Positions 51,801-63,312 of a stretch of DNA of 64,000 bases are shown piece by piece (position 1 is the stretch's first letter; the number at the start of each line of letters is the position of its first letter). Location: contig NC_045130.1 in NCBI RefSeq assembly GCF_007655135.1, positions 32,732,605 to 32,796,604 of the forward strand, written 5' to 3'. The position numbers and the translations under genes were made by a program. The DNA is from Punica granatum. Taxonomy: Eukaryota > Streptophyta > Magnoliopsida > Myrtales > Lythraceae. The notes under the pieces are model-generated. The model was not told the origin of the DNA. It ran no database searches and was given only the letters and a program-made list of their open reading frames with translations.

Positions 51801-53716
51801 CAACATAAGTCATCGAAATCAAGTAAACGAAACACAAAAATGTTCAAATAAATATCCTGTGACTCAGTCACGCGTAAGCATCCGAATTTTGAGATCAAAG
51901 AAACTCACATAGCACGTTTCAATCATCGAGGCTGAGCAAAATAGGCACTGAGCAAGGCTACGAGGGATTGGACAGCATAAGAGGGGCAACCACTCAGCCG
52001 CTGAGGTCGTCGAGGCTTGTAACAAAACAAGTACTAGCAACTGGAGCCTGCGGGGGCCAGTACAGCAATTGGGCAATGGATTGGGAGCTGAGGAGCTTGA
52101 GGAAAAACTCACGGAGCTGGTTTCACTGCGGATGGTTGTGACCATGGTCATGGTGATGGAGAGGAATGTATGTTGTTGGTTGCCATCCAAGGGAGGAAGC
52201 TGCGAAACACAAAACGAAAAGGAAAAGAAAGGGAAACGACTGAGCAAGAGGAAGAAATGGAATGGAAGTGAAAGGAACAAGAATAAAAGGAAGAGAGACT
52301 TAGCTTTGGGGCTGTTATTGAGAGGAAAATAGAAGTAGAGAGGAAAGAGATGGGAACGTGCTATGTCGAGATGCAAGTGGCGGCACACCAACAGCAATGC
52401 AGAAACGGAAAAATGGGGGGCAAGCTGAGGGAGTGGCGGAGAGGGCCAGCTGACAGGTGGTTACTGAGGGTTGTCTGTGAGGGCATGAGGTGAGGGAGAA
52501 TCAAGGTGTGTAGTGTTGCGGCCGTGAGGTGAGAGGGAAGCTGGGGTTTTTTTTTTTTTAGATCCGAGAGGAACGTTGATGGTGTAATGGTAGAACCGAG
52601 AGGAGAGCAGTAGCTGAAAGGAAAAACGTCCAGAATGAGCCCAGGGGAGGCCCCGTGAGGTGTCCAGCTATGGGAGTGGCGGCTAGGTTTTTCCCGAGAG
52701 TGTCCCTAGGGTTTTCTTTTTTTTTGGGAATGAGGTGAGGGTTGAGAGGAAAGGAGCCGGAGGCAGCTGGAGGAGAGAAGTTAGGGTGCTGTCATCAACA
52801 GTCTCTGAGCTGACCTCAACCTCCCGAATTTTCCTGAATTTTTCATGAACCTTTCGGTCTATCTGATATTTTTCCTTGATCTCTCCATGAGTTGGGCACA
52901 TCCTCGTAAAATTTGAAGATTGTTTGACCTCGGGAAGTCCCCGAAGCAATTTTTCTTTGACAGCTGGCCCGAACCGGGAGATTTGGTTATAATCTGTGAG
53001 AATATATTCGATTCTGTACTAATCTAGCAAATAATATCTCCTATTTCTTTTTATTTTCTGAATCTTCAGTGAATTATGAATCCAATGACGTTGGCCATAC
53101 TTGAAAATACGAAGAATTGAATTTTTTATGGATTTTCCCCCTCGACTGACAGCATCTATCCCGGTTTAACAGTTTCGGGCATGGTGCGCTCAAAAATTCA
53201 TAACTCTCTCTCCGTATTGAATCTTGGAATGAACGACCCGTCAAATTGAACCTAACTCGATTTCCTAGGTCAAGCATATGGAATTCACCCTTTTAGGTTC
53301 AGGATTGACCGTGATATGATGCGTCGAATCCCATGCTCGAACTGTTGTATTCACTGTTTGGGCACCCCAGATCCCACGAATTTTATCTTTTTGCTCGAAA
53401 GGGCTCTCGACATGATTTTTGCATCGAAATGTCCCTAACTCACCAAACCTTGATCTAAAAATATCGAACTTAGTTCTAGGATCCACGAAGATAGTCATTC
53501 TCATCGAAGAAAATGATACAGAGATGTGATTTCTCTTTTGTCCATTGCCTTCGGTTCGAATATTGATAATTCGTACCTTACTCTTCGAGATCAATTGTGT
53601 GTGCTGTAAAATTCCATATGTTGCCCTCGCCATTTTTGTTAGAGTTGTGGAACCCTAGTCGGGAGCTTTGTTGATGTCATATCCTAAAACCGGTGGACCA
53701 AAATGGGGTGCTGACA
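48886..53716. mobile_element. Putative giant (4.8 kb) solo LTR
   Basis: Starts TGTGCGCACCC, ends GGGTGCTGACA (9 of 11 complementary), and is flanked by ATAAC on both sides. No second internal copy of either end was seen, nor any gag/pol-like frame, so it reads as a single LTR left by recombination. The left 200 bases (GAGTCGCCACTTGCCATTTT, GGCAAGTTACCCAGG, GGGGTACGG) resemble the LTR edge of very long-LTR plant Ty3/gypsy elements such as Tat/Ogre; that link is from memory. Open frames at 51864-52397 (minus) and elsewhere are low-complexity Ser/Leu/Phe and not credible. A GT microsatellite lies at 50021-50039. Confidence 0.65.
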
Positions 53717-53721
53717 ATAAC
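53717..53721. repeat. Target-site duplication (right), ATAAC
   Basis: Directly follows GCTGACA at the end of the 4.8-kb segment. Confidence 0.8.
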
Positions 53722-54013
53722 CATTATCAAATGAAGGAATATAATTATAATATTGAATTTATACCAAGATATCATATTATATATATTCTTAGATATATAA
53801 ATTAAAAATATATATATGATACTTAAGGAAAAATAGTATGAAATAAGAGAATGACTACTCCTTTTCTCTTTTAAGGGAATGTTCTTCCATCAAAATGAAG
53901 TAAAAATAATGAGGGAATGTCATTTCCAAATAACACAAAGTGACACATACAAAAATGAAGTGAAATAAACAAATGACTATTTCATTTCATTCCCGTCTAT
54001 GAAACGAACCTTA

Positions 54014-54626
54014 GGGTTTTGATTTGATTACATGGACATGGGACGACGAAGTTCCCCGGACCATTGAAATATGGCTACAACGGTTAGAGCTGTCATATTT
54101 GCGTTTCGTTTTTCACATAATTAGTTATCTCATTGTATCCACTTTCATATTCGGCTAAATACTAAAATTAGTCATATGTGTAGTATGTGTAGTATGTGTA
54201 TTGCACGGCCTCCCTTTTTTTCATTTTTGGTCGATATTATCGTATTTTATGAACTTATTACAAAAGATAAGAAATAAATAGAAAAACATCTGGGAGTAGT
54301 TCATTAATTAATACTTCTAAATAATATGTAAATGCCTTATTGGAAACATTCAATAAAATTTTAAAAACATTATGAAAATTTGGAAAAAAAAAAAGTCTAA
54401 GCATATATATTAATGGGGAAATTCGAAAAAGACAGTTGACCACGAGTTAAGGGTTTGTCTGCTTATATTTAAGGCTTTTGTTGCACAAATGAAAAAAATT
54501 CCGTAAGAATAGTAAACTGCTACAGATATACATAGAGATTGACCTTCTACTACATGATCGAGCTCGCATTTGGGTTCTGGCCCAAAATGCTCTATCTCAG
54601 AGAAGGATGGGTTTTGGTCCTGGACT
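54014..54626. other. Spacer
   Basis: AT-rich, no feature supported apart from a short tandem TAGTATGTG near 54180-54200. Confidence 0.4.
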
Positions 54627-55639
54627 TAGGGTTGTTCATAAGAACCAGAAAATCGAATTAAATTGACGAACCGAACTGAATCGTTTAGAACCAAACCATT
54701 AGAATCAGTTCTCTTTCAATTCAGTTCGATAAGGCATGAATGGTTCGGTTCATTGTTGAACCAGTTCCAGCCGGTTAATTATGGTTAACCAAACCGAACC
54801 GTTTAAGAAAATTAAAAAAAATAAATTATATTATTCTCACTACCAGAAAAGGGACTTGTGCCACCCCTTTTCTGGCAACCCATTTGAGAGGGTCGCCAAA
54901 AGTAAGGGTCGTATGAGCCTACAATGACCCAATAAAAAGGGTCGGCACAATGGGGTACTTTGGCAACCCTTATGAAATGGTCGAAAAAAATGGTTGGCAT
55001 AGACAATCTTATCCCAATCCTTTTCGAAAGGGTTGCAATAGGTCGTGTTGTTGTCGGCCCTTTTTTTATGGTAAAAAATAAGGGTCGGTACAGACCTTCT
55101 TCTCCCGACCCTTGAAAATAAGGTCGTCACAAGTTTTGCTTTGGCCGACCCTTTAGAAAAGGGTAGCCGTAGGTCAGGTTTGTTGCAATCCAAAAATTAA
55201 GATCGGTATAAGTTGGTTGCCCGAGACCTTTCTATTTCGACCACAAAATGAAGATTGACATTATGGGTTATAAAAAAAAACTCTATCGCCAACCCTTTAT
55301 AATGGGTCAACTTAAGTATACATTTGGCGACCCTTTTTAAATTTTCACTCTCCTGCCCACAGTTTTCAAGTTTCAAATCTCAAATATTTTACCTCTCCTT
55401 CCCCCCTCTTCTTCATCTTCATGCCCAGGCCATCCCTTCTTCTTCTTCTTCATGCCCCGTTTCCACCTTCCTCTTCCTTCTCCACTACCTCTCAGTTCTA
55501 CCCCATCTCCACATTCTTCACTTTTCCCCTCCAATGGCAGGCACAAAGATGGAGACCATGTCGAGGCTGAATTAAAGTTCGCTAGCATTTGGATGGGTTT
55601 TTTTATTATTTTATTATTTTTCTTACGGGCGTCTTTTGG

Positions 55640-56498
55640 GTGAAAAAGATCAATTTCTCGGAATCCGTCGACATTTTCGAAATGAGAATTTCGAAATCGT
55701 GAAATTCGAGAAATAATCGACTCTATGAGAATTTCAATTTGTACCAATGGAGACCGAATCTCAATAAAATCAATATTGAACCTCTGACACATATCGATCG
55801 TAATTGCTCAATTATTTTCGAATTTCTCATCTTTTCGAACGAACATCCGAAAAATAATATGAAAATACCATTGTGTTCAGAAAAATTCAATGATCAATAT
55901 TATGTGGAAAAAAATACTTTTCAATCCTGAGCATCGGCTCAAATTTTGAAATAAATCAAAATTGCTACACGTAAGGCTTGAAATTCTTGTCTTTTCAATC
56001 GGGCATCCGAAAAATAATCTAGGACCATCATTGTGTTCTGAAAAATTTAGGTGTCGATATTATGCATAAAAAAAATTTTCAATCTTGAGTTTTGTTCCAG
56101 ATTTTGAAATTTGAATTTGATGCACGTAAGGCCTGAAAACGTCCCGTATAGTTTTTTTCCGAAAAATGTCATATTAAAGTTAAAATAAAAAAATGCCCCT
56201 AGTTTAAAAGTCGTGAATACTTGGGCAATTAATCAAAAATACTTCCCTTCATCGTGTGACAAAATGACGATTTTGCCCCTCCTCCACGTGATCATGCTAA
56301 GTCGTCGGTTTTGAATTCTTATCATGTTGTGATACTCTGCGTCTTGCTCCCGGGCCGTCCGGTTCACATGGTTGACCCGGCTGTGAATAGTAACCTCAAA
56401 TTTACTAGGCTTTTTTTTTCTGTTATGCTTTCCGGATTGTAGCCAAGGTTGCTGTCGATATTCTCTCTTGGAGCCGGTGGGCTAAAACGGGGTGCTGA
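55640..56498. repeat. LTR fragment inside the CACTA element
   Basis: Ends in GGAGCCGGTGGGCTAAAAC followed by GGGGTGCTGACA, nearly the same last 40 bases as the 4.8-kb segment (ACCGGTGGACCAAAATGGGG, TGCTGACA). Upstream it has repeated GAAAAATAAT / GAAAAATTCAA and ATGCACGTAAGGCCTGAAAA blocks. The opposite LTR end was not found, so the left border is approximate. Confidence 0.5.
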
Positions 56499-56709
56499 CA
56501 GTCAGATAATGGACCTCTTCTCTCCTTCCCCGTCAACTCTTCCGATGACCGGTTGAGGTTTTACCACTTGGTTCATGATAAAAATCGTTGTTTCTCTTGT
56601 TCGATTGTTGTCTCGCTTGCCGTGAGAATTAAAGCTCCAAATGATCGGTCTGTTGTGGTGAATTGAAGCTTTGTTTCCATTTCACGAGCTGTGTTGTGTT
56701 CTAATTACT

Positions 56710-57102
56710 TAGTTAGGTCCGACAGCGGGCGCCTATAACTTACTATGAGGCCTACGATGACCAGAGGTTGGCAATTTGGGAGCCTATGGCTTTGACTCGT
56801 ACTATGCTTCATATTCCTATGAATCTGCGGGGTTTTTATGAATCCATTATCAATATTCCTCATTTTATGCCTTTTGATCTTGTGGCTTGTCCAATAAATC
56901 GGGAGCTGTGATGGGAAAAAGACACTTTTAGCTTTCCTCAATGGACACATATATGGAATTTGAGTGAAATGAGAAAATGTTTTGAACTTTTTATAGTGCA
57001 TCTGAAGATGCCCATGCTGCAAACCAAGCGTCGAATGTTTTGGTTACAAGTAGGGACTGGTCTTGTGAAATTTCCTTCCATATTGTTACAATACTGTCAA
57101 TA
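56710..57102 (+). pseudogene. Broken coding fragment of unknown origin in the CACTA element
   Basis: One frame runs about 131 codons with a single stop (at 56908). It starts VRQRAPITYYEAYDDQRLAI, continues TRTMLHIPMNLRGFYESIIN and PHFMPFDLVACPINREL, and after the stop WEKDTFSFPQWTHIWNLSEM to LLQYCQ. It follows an intron-like stretch ending TAATTACTTAG. I do not recognise the family. The composition is protein-like rather than low-complexity. It could be a captured host exon or a relic of another transposon. Confidence 0.45.
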
Positions 57103-57254
57103 ATTACATAATCACAAATTTATATAAAACCAAAAATTACAACTCATGCTTAAAATTCATATTTAAGCTCACTATAAATTATTATATATTTTTTAAAATT
57201 TGGAGAATTCTGATTTCTGTGGGACTAAATTGATGATTACTCTACTGTGATCAA

Positions 57255-57500
57255 GTAAAGGATCTCGATAGAGACTGGGAAGATGTTCCTTGTCGAGATT
57301 TCATAGGACACAAATGAGGACCAGCTAAGGAAGTATTTTCGAGAGTTTCAGGGAGGTCATCGAGGTTGTGATAATGAAAGATCGAGCCACCGATCGCGGC
57401 TGTGGATTTGGGTTTGTGGTCTTTGTTGATCCTTCTAATGCAGAGAGAGTTGTCCTTAAGAAGCATGTCATAGACAAATTTGCCTCGGAGCAGTCAGGAC
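57255..57500 (+). pseudogene. Captured RRM fragment (hnRNP/Musashi-like) in the CACTA element
   Basis: Plus-strand reading gives ETGKMFLVEIS (RNP2 position), a stop in place of the usual Trp, DTNEDQLRKYFREFQ, then a frame change at 57351-57354. It continues VIEVVIMKDRATDRGCGFGF (RNP1 position), VVFVDPSNAERVVLKKHVID and KF. This matches the first RNA-recognition motif of plant hnRNP A/B- or Musashi-like proteins (usual form KLFIGGISWDTNED ... ARGFGFVVF). One stop and one frameshift make it non-functional. No introns or second RRM follow, and it lies between the two subterminal repeat zones. Confidence 0.85.
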
Positions 57501-58440
57501 TTGGGCGGCGGTTTCATTAACCTTAAGAGGCCATCGGCCTTTGCCAGGGTCGTGTAATATGAATGGATTCTTAAATAATTATGTAATATTAGTTAGGGAA
57601 TATATAAATGTCGTTGTCAATTGTTTATGGTATAACTATATTTGTGCGTTCGTAAATACTAAATATTGATTTGGCTTCTCGTTGTCTGATAACAAGCTAA
57701 CAACTAATTGTCAGAAGGTGACAGGCTACTTGCCTCACTAACTAATAACTAGCTAATAACTAGTTGTCAGAAAAGAACGAGCTCCAATTTGCTGCCCTAG
57801 ATATGTTTGTGCTGACTTCAATGAGGGTTAGGAATGACACACTTACCCAAACTCTGCAAAATGGGTTGTTATAGGTTAGTGTTGTCCTTACCCTCATGAA
57901 GGTCAACCAAGAAATGACTTTTACCGAGCCCTTTTATAAGGGTCGGGAAGACTAGGCAATGCCGACTCTCATAAGGGTCGGCATAGGTTATGCTGGCCGA
58001 CCCACATGTAGGTCAACCCTTCTTGTGGCAATCCTTTTTTTGCGTCGCAATAGAAGGGTTTTGGGCCGATCCACATGCCAGTCGGCATATAGAGGCCTTT
58101 CCCGACTTCTTCTCCCGACCCATAAAATGACTTCTTTTTCCTTGCAGATGTCAATGCCATCATCTGATTCGTACAAATTGTCATTACAAAATTTCGAAGA
58201 AAAGAAATTTGAAATCAGTTAATTTTTTTTTTCCAATTTGGCCATTTTCGGTTGGTTTGGGGAACCAAACCGAAAACTAAACCGTTTGATAACGGTTAAT
58301 CGAACTAACACCTTTTATTTTTTGTTTGGTTTCTCAGCTGTCAAATGGTTCGATTGGCACTGGTTCTCCAGTAACCAAACTGGACCATTTTCACGGTTCG
58401 GATCGGTTTGCGAACCGAACTGCACCATGAACAGCCCTGA

Positions 58441-59194
58441 GCCAGACTTAAAAGAATAATAATAGTCATATATTTTATCGAATTTATCATTTTTATAAAG
58501 TGAAAGTATTCTATTTCCACCCCTAATTTTACAATTTTATATTATTCCTTTATCTTTCTTTCAAGTTTCACCTCATTAGATTAAATACAGAGGTTTATCC
58601 CCTGTTGTATCTTCCGTGCCGCTTTTGACGAAGAGTCGACCACGTTCTGGAGTTTTAAGATTCAAAAGATTGCAAGAACCCATATACATTTTCTATATGA
58701 AATATGCAAAAATTTTAATTAATAAATCAATTTCCCCTCAGCTAGCTAATGTAAAACATGTTGACATTTATATATGCTGGACTTGTCTCTCTCGGAATGT
58801 TCACAAGGTTAAGATAATGTGAAGAGATTGCAGTACTTAGCAGGATATATATAAATATTCATATATATTATATATTATATAATATTATAATTATATATGT
58901 GGTTGACAAAAGCGTAAATAAAGGAATAGATGATATGGTATAGTAATCACTCAAGAGACTCATCTATTTATAGATCAGGTAGATTTTTCTAAAAGAATTA
59001 AAATTAAAAGCCTCCATGTATATCTAAACCGTCACATAAATTACATAAAGTATTTCAAATGCCATACATATCACAAGATAAACTCATAAGATATAAGCTT
59101 ACTAATTAATTAAATACAATCTTACTAATTTGTTATTACTGATTTTTTAATTAACTAATAACTCTTCTAGATTTCCTCCTATTTAAATTGACCT
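58441..59194. other. AT-rich spacer
   Basis: No gene or element is supported. Palindromic AT tract near 58850-58900. Confidence 0.4.
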
Positions 59195-59592
59195 GAGTCG
59201 ACGCTTTAAGCGTCTTCTCAGGCCCTTTTTTAAAAAAAAAACGCTTAGATTGACATGTGTTGCATAGGTTGGCCTGGGAACAACTTTAGTCGACGCAAAA
59301 AACGACAGCATAGGCAAGGATTGGGCCAACATGGTAAATGTCGGCTTAGGCTCGGTTTTTCCCGACGTTTGAAACATCGGCCTAAACTTAGTTTTTAGCC
59401 AATGTTTCTGAGAAGTCGGCCTAGGGGTGTTTTCCCGGTATTTTTTGAAAAACGTCGAGAATCCTATCCTAACTATGTTAATTCTGACGTTTTTGGAAAC
59501 GTCAAGACAAACGTTGGTAGGGTCTAGGCTGACGTTTTTCGCGTAGGCAAAAGTCAAAGAAAACATTGGCCTAGCCCCCTTTTTATGTAGTG
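59195..59592. mobile_element. One end of a second CACTA element
   Basis: The right border reads CCCCCTTTTTATGTAGTG; its reverse complement begins CACTACATAAAAAGGGGG. Inward lie repeated GACGTTT..., GTCGGC/CGTCGG and GGCCTAG motifs in both orientations (59200-59570), the subterminal pattern of CACTA elements. The tip differs from the 54838 family and no partner end is in the window. The minus-strand open frame through it follows from these repeats. Confidence 0.7.
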
Positions 59593-61829
59593 TATATAAA
59601 ATGTAAAAGACTTTTCGACTTCTATAACTGGTAATATTTGAAATTTCATGAATAATGTGGCACGATCATGACACGTTATTTGTCGTACAATAATTGGTAG
59701 GAATTTCAAAAGTCACTTAACCATAAGGTTCTATATCTTATATGGCACCATCCTATGAGTTGCTTTTGATTTGCTAATTTACTAGTCGAATGGGCCCGCG
59801 CATGCTCAGGTTAGAATTATTCGATAACTTACAAAATTACTATTATAAATTCTTTCGTTTGAACCTCTATAAAAATTAGTTTTCTTTATTCTTATATAGT
59901 ATTTTATACGTGCAATCTATTATCTCAATATGTTGCACAATCTAAGTAGTTAACCCACTATTAAAATATATCATTTCTTTTTATTTGAAAATTTTCTCAA
60001 TGAATATATTTTATTTTATTCATACAACAAAAAAGTAACAATGAGAATAATATATCGAATTTCATGTACTGTTACATGACTCTATATCACCTAAATAATA
60101 AAATTCAATATATTATAAATGTAATTATAAATATATTATTTAAGACTTTTTTTTTTGTTTAATAAGACTTTTCATGTGTCCAAGTTTTTTTTTTTTGCTC
60201 TAGTGTTGAGGTGCAATGCGACACCGTACCAAGTGTCATGTCCCTATTGATGGTGACTAGAAAAATCTTGCAATCAAAGGTATGTTTCATCCTACGTGGC
60301 ACATTTTGAGGCGTAGCTTTGGCTTTTTATTATTTATATAGATATAGATATATATGTATATGTATCCTACATGATCACATTGATTATGAAAAGTTTGATT
60401 TAAAGTTTAGATTACGATGTTGTGGAAAAATCACCCTGTAAAGTTCTTCCAGTTGTGATCCATTTTTACGTTCCAATTGATCCAGCGTATGAGACCAAAT
60501 TTGTACGTATTTCCGTCGGGTCCACTGGTCGGTGTGCTCATCACTCGTTTCTTAATAGAAGATGACAAGGTTCTTTTTGCTAGCTAATTATGAATTGACC
60601 TTAAACTTAGACAACAGATATCTATAATCTGTACCCCACTACTAAAGTTAATTAACAGGTTTTATACTTAGCTAGCTGGAAATTAACGTCATATTTGAGC
60701 AGGGACCAATAATTTGTCTTGCTTTAATTGACCGATAAGGGGGGAAAAAAAGGAAATAAGTTATCTTGCTTTTCTTGTCATTTGCATATGCCTTATCTGA
60801 TCATCACAGATATATGATGTAATATTGCTGCTGACATAAGAGTGGTTCAAAATAATGCACCCTAAAGGCTACTTTCAAGGTCGTTTTCTTTTTTCTTTTT
60901 TTTTTCCTCAGCAATCAATGAATGTCGATTAATAATAATGAAAAAATGAGTCAAAGTAAAATGACTTAGAGAAAAATTACAAAGGGAGAAGAAATTAGTA
61001 CAACAATCCACCAGAATCACTGTAAAGGAAAGATACAATATGGTAAAAAAAATCAAATAAGCACAAATGTAGTTGCATAAATCCTTCCGTTTTCTGTAGT
61101 CCTGCTCTCAACCTCTTATAAGAGCACGCTATATGGACCCCAGCCAAAACTGGAAAGAAGAGTTAGTGCAATTTATATAGAGTATATATATGGAAATAGA
61201 GGAGTAGCTAGAGTCAATAGGAATTTTGATTGGTATTTGGTGTAGGAACCCTTCTCCATAGATCGGACCGAGCTGCCATTCACTAGCACAACTCCAACCA
61301 GCTTCAGGGGGGGAAGTTCAATGCTTTCAAGCCGGTATGACATTTACATATACATGAGGGGTTTAAACCAATTTTTAGAGAAGCCAGGGAGACTCGTTCT
61401 CAATCTAAAACCAATAAATTCTAGATTTGACTTCTATCCGTGAAACTTCTTGTATTCCTTCATATACTCCCCGTATCCAGCACCAGACCCATGAATTTCC
61501 TAATTTGAAATCCATATGTAGCAGGATGATGCACGTGCTCGATGTCGAGGATTAAAAAAAAAAGGTCAATACTTTGATTTATCATATTAGTTTATGTAGT
61601 ACCCAATATATAGAGTATAACTGAAATTAATGATAAAATTACTTATATATAGAAATTATGAATTCTCTCGATTACTAGTAAAAGATCCATACTTTCTAAA
61701 TGGTTACAATGTTTAATGTCATACAGTATAAAAGTTAAAACGTTTACTTGCTAATGTTGATTTGTGTTTTTGATATTTCTAATTACAAAACTATGATCGC
61801 AATATAAAAAGTCATATTAAGTGAATTTG
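59593..61829. other. AT-rich spacer
   Basis: No gene, RNA or mobile-element boundary is supported. Confidence 0.4.
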
Positions 61830-62045
61830 TTAATTTTTTTGGGTTCCAACTCCATTGAAAGCATCTCATAGTCACGGCCAAAACATTACCCAAGTGACGC
61901 TTTGTTTCAGCTAATAGACTAGTTTAATCACGTTCTTTACAAAAAAAATTAGATTATTTCTAAAAATTACAAATAAAAAGAGGTTATTTAAGTTATTGAG
62001 CAATTCAAATAGTTTTTTTATACTTAAGTAATAAATTATGGGTGG
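61830..62045. repeat. Dispersed repeat D, copy 2
   Basis: Matches 18640-18870 in block order: GGGTTCCAACTCCATTGAAA, TAGTCACGGCCAAAACATTA, AATTAGATTATTTCTAAAAA, AATTCAAATAGTTTTTTTA. Confidence 0.45.
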
Positions 62046-63312
62046 CTACGGGTGGGAAATTTGAAATCTCTTTCCAAGGGATTTCCAAAGGATATTCTCG
62101 AGGGAGATTCCATCAGAAATCGTCTATAAAAAATACATTGATTTCTTGTAATGATCCCGGTATATATATAAGAAGAAATTATAGGAGTCTGCACTGATAT
62201 TGGATAGACTTGGAGGTGGTCGGAATCTACCCGAACTGGTAGATTGCAGATAGTAATCCATTAGAATTAGGCAGATTTCTTGTAGAAAAATGAGGAACGG
62301 GTAAAATCCGGTTTCCATTCTGGTCCCTCGTACAAGTACCAAGAATGGAAACAGAGGTCAAGTATTTGGTTCCTCTTTCCTCTTTCGATTTATATGCTAT
62401 ATATTATCCTTTATTTTATTTTATAGCTGCTAAAGTTAAATAGAAATTGAAACCCAATTTGTTCATAACTTTAATAATTGTCCTTCTTTACTCTCTCTCG
62501 ACTAGCAATTACTCCAGCCGCACCACTCGAGCTATTATAGTTAACTTGGAATGAAGAGAGGGGAAAAAAAGAACTATTAGGTCCCAAATGAGTACTCGAA
62601 ATCTGTGGTAAAATGTAGATTTTGAATAATATTTGATTTCTAGGTCTCAACAAGCTGGATGAAAGTCGAGAGTCGTACATAGCTTTCAACAACATGTGAG
62701 GCGCCCCAACCCTAGAGTTTGAAGATAGATTCTTACCTCTTGTCGGAAGTCTATTAAAGACGAGTGTTTAAGGCTCGTTTACTATGAGAGTAGGTGTAAA
62801 GAGTCCATATTCCAGGTGATGGCAACCGTAGAGTAAAAAATGGGTTCAACATTTTAGGTTTTGGGGGGAACAAAGCGTTTTTAAGGGATATGAGAAGTAG
62901 ATTAATTATCCATAAATTTAAATTATTAGACTGAATATAGATCAATATACCTATAGCCCAGTGAAAATTTGATGGAAATATACTTAGGGATGGTCATGGA
63001 ATGGTGATGGGACGGATAGGCCCGTCTCTTACTTAAACCCTTTAATGAAAGTGATCAATATCCAATTTCATTACAAACTCGTTAAGATTTTGCCAAAAAA
63101 AAATTGCCAAATTAATGGGTACACACTGAATACCAGTCTTCTATCGTCAATGGAGTTTTTACACATTTCAAAAGAGAAAATATGTTGTTCCGATCCTATT
63201 TATTTGTAACACCAATAGTCAAGTATACGATTGAAATATAAGTAAGAATTTATTGGAGAAAAAAAAAAGTCCCAGAATTGTAACTATTATAAAACTAAAT
63301 CACAATATTTAC
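62046..63312. other. Spacer
   Basis: Minus-strand open frames at 62124-62945 have no recognised domain. Nothing further is supported. Confidence 0.4.

Larger units (their letters stand above)
48782..54010. mobile_element. Harbinger-type MITE, interrupted by an LTR insertion
   Basis: The left end GGTCCCTTTTGGTACGTGAG and the right end, whose reverse complement is GGTTCGTTTCATAGACGGGA, are followed on both arms by AATGAAAT. TTA flanks both sides (48779-48781, 54011-54013). Only 48782-48885 and 53722-54010 belong to it. Removing the insertion and one ATAAC leaves about 393 bp. No open frame. Confidence 0.75.
54838..58150. mobile_element. CACTA (En/Spm) element, right terminus missing
   Basis: Begins CACTACCAGAAAAGGGACTT, the classic CACTA tip. 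Subterminal repeats of about 10 bp follow in both orientations to about 55340 (GGGTCG, CGACCCTT, GGGTCGGCAC). The same motifs return at 57890-58135 (AAGGGTCGGCATAGG, GGCCGACCCACATG, CTCCCGACCC), the other subterminal region. A matching CTTTTCTGGTAGTG tip is absent, so the right end was lost. No transposase remains. The interior carries an LTR fragment and two broken coding fragments. Confidence 0.8.
54627..58440. mobile_element. hAT-like inverted-repeat element, interrupted by a CACTA element
   Basis: The left end TAGGGTTGTTCATAAGAACC and the right end, whose reverse complement is TCAGGGCTGTTCATGGTGC, carry AACCGAACCG-type repeats. Left arm 54627-54837 includes AACCAAACCGAACCGTTTAA; right arm is about 58213-58440, including GAACCAAACCGAAAACTAAA. 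The layout (TAGGG/CAGGG tip and GAACCGAAC-rich arms) is common in plant hAT-derived MITEs. Expected 8-bp flanks are too diverged to verify. Confidence 0.65.

Noticed and set aside
51864..52397. Minus-strand open frame of 177 codons
   Set aside because: Low-complexity Leu/Phe/Ser composition with purine-rich bias inside the putative LTR. The plus-strand frame at 52069-52332 overlaps it.
54618..58448. 8-bp target duplication CCTGGACT/GCCAGACT around the hAT-like element
   Set aside because: Only 5 of 8 positions agree in the best register and the register is uncertain, so it is not claimed.
59183..59566. Minus-strand open frame of 127 codons
   Set aside because: Made entirely of CACTA subterminal repeats; no protein family resemblance.
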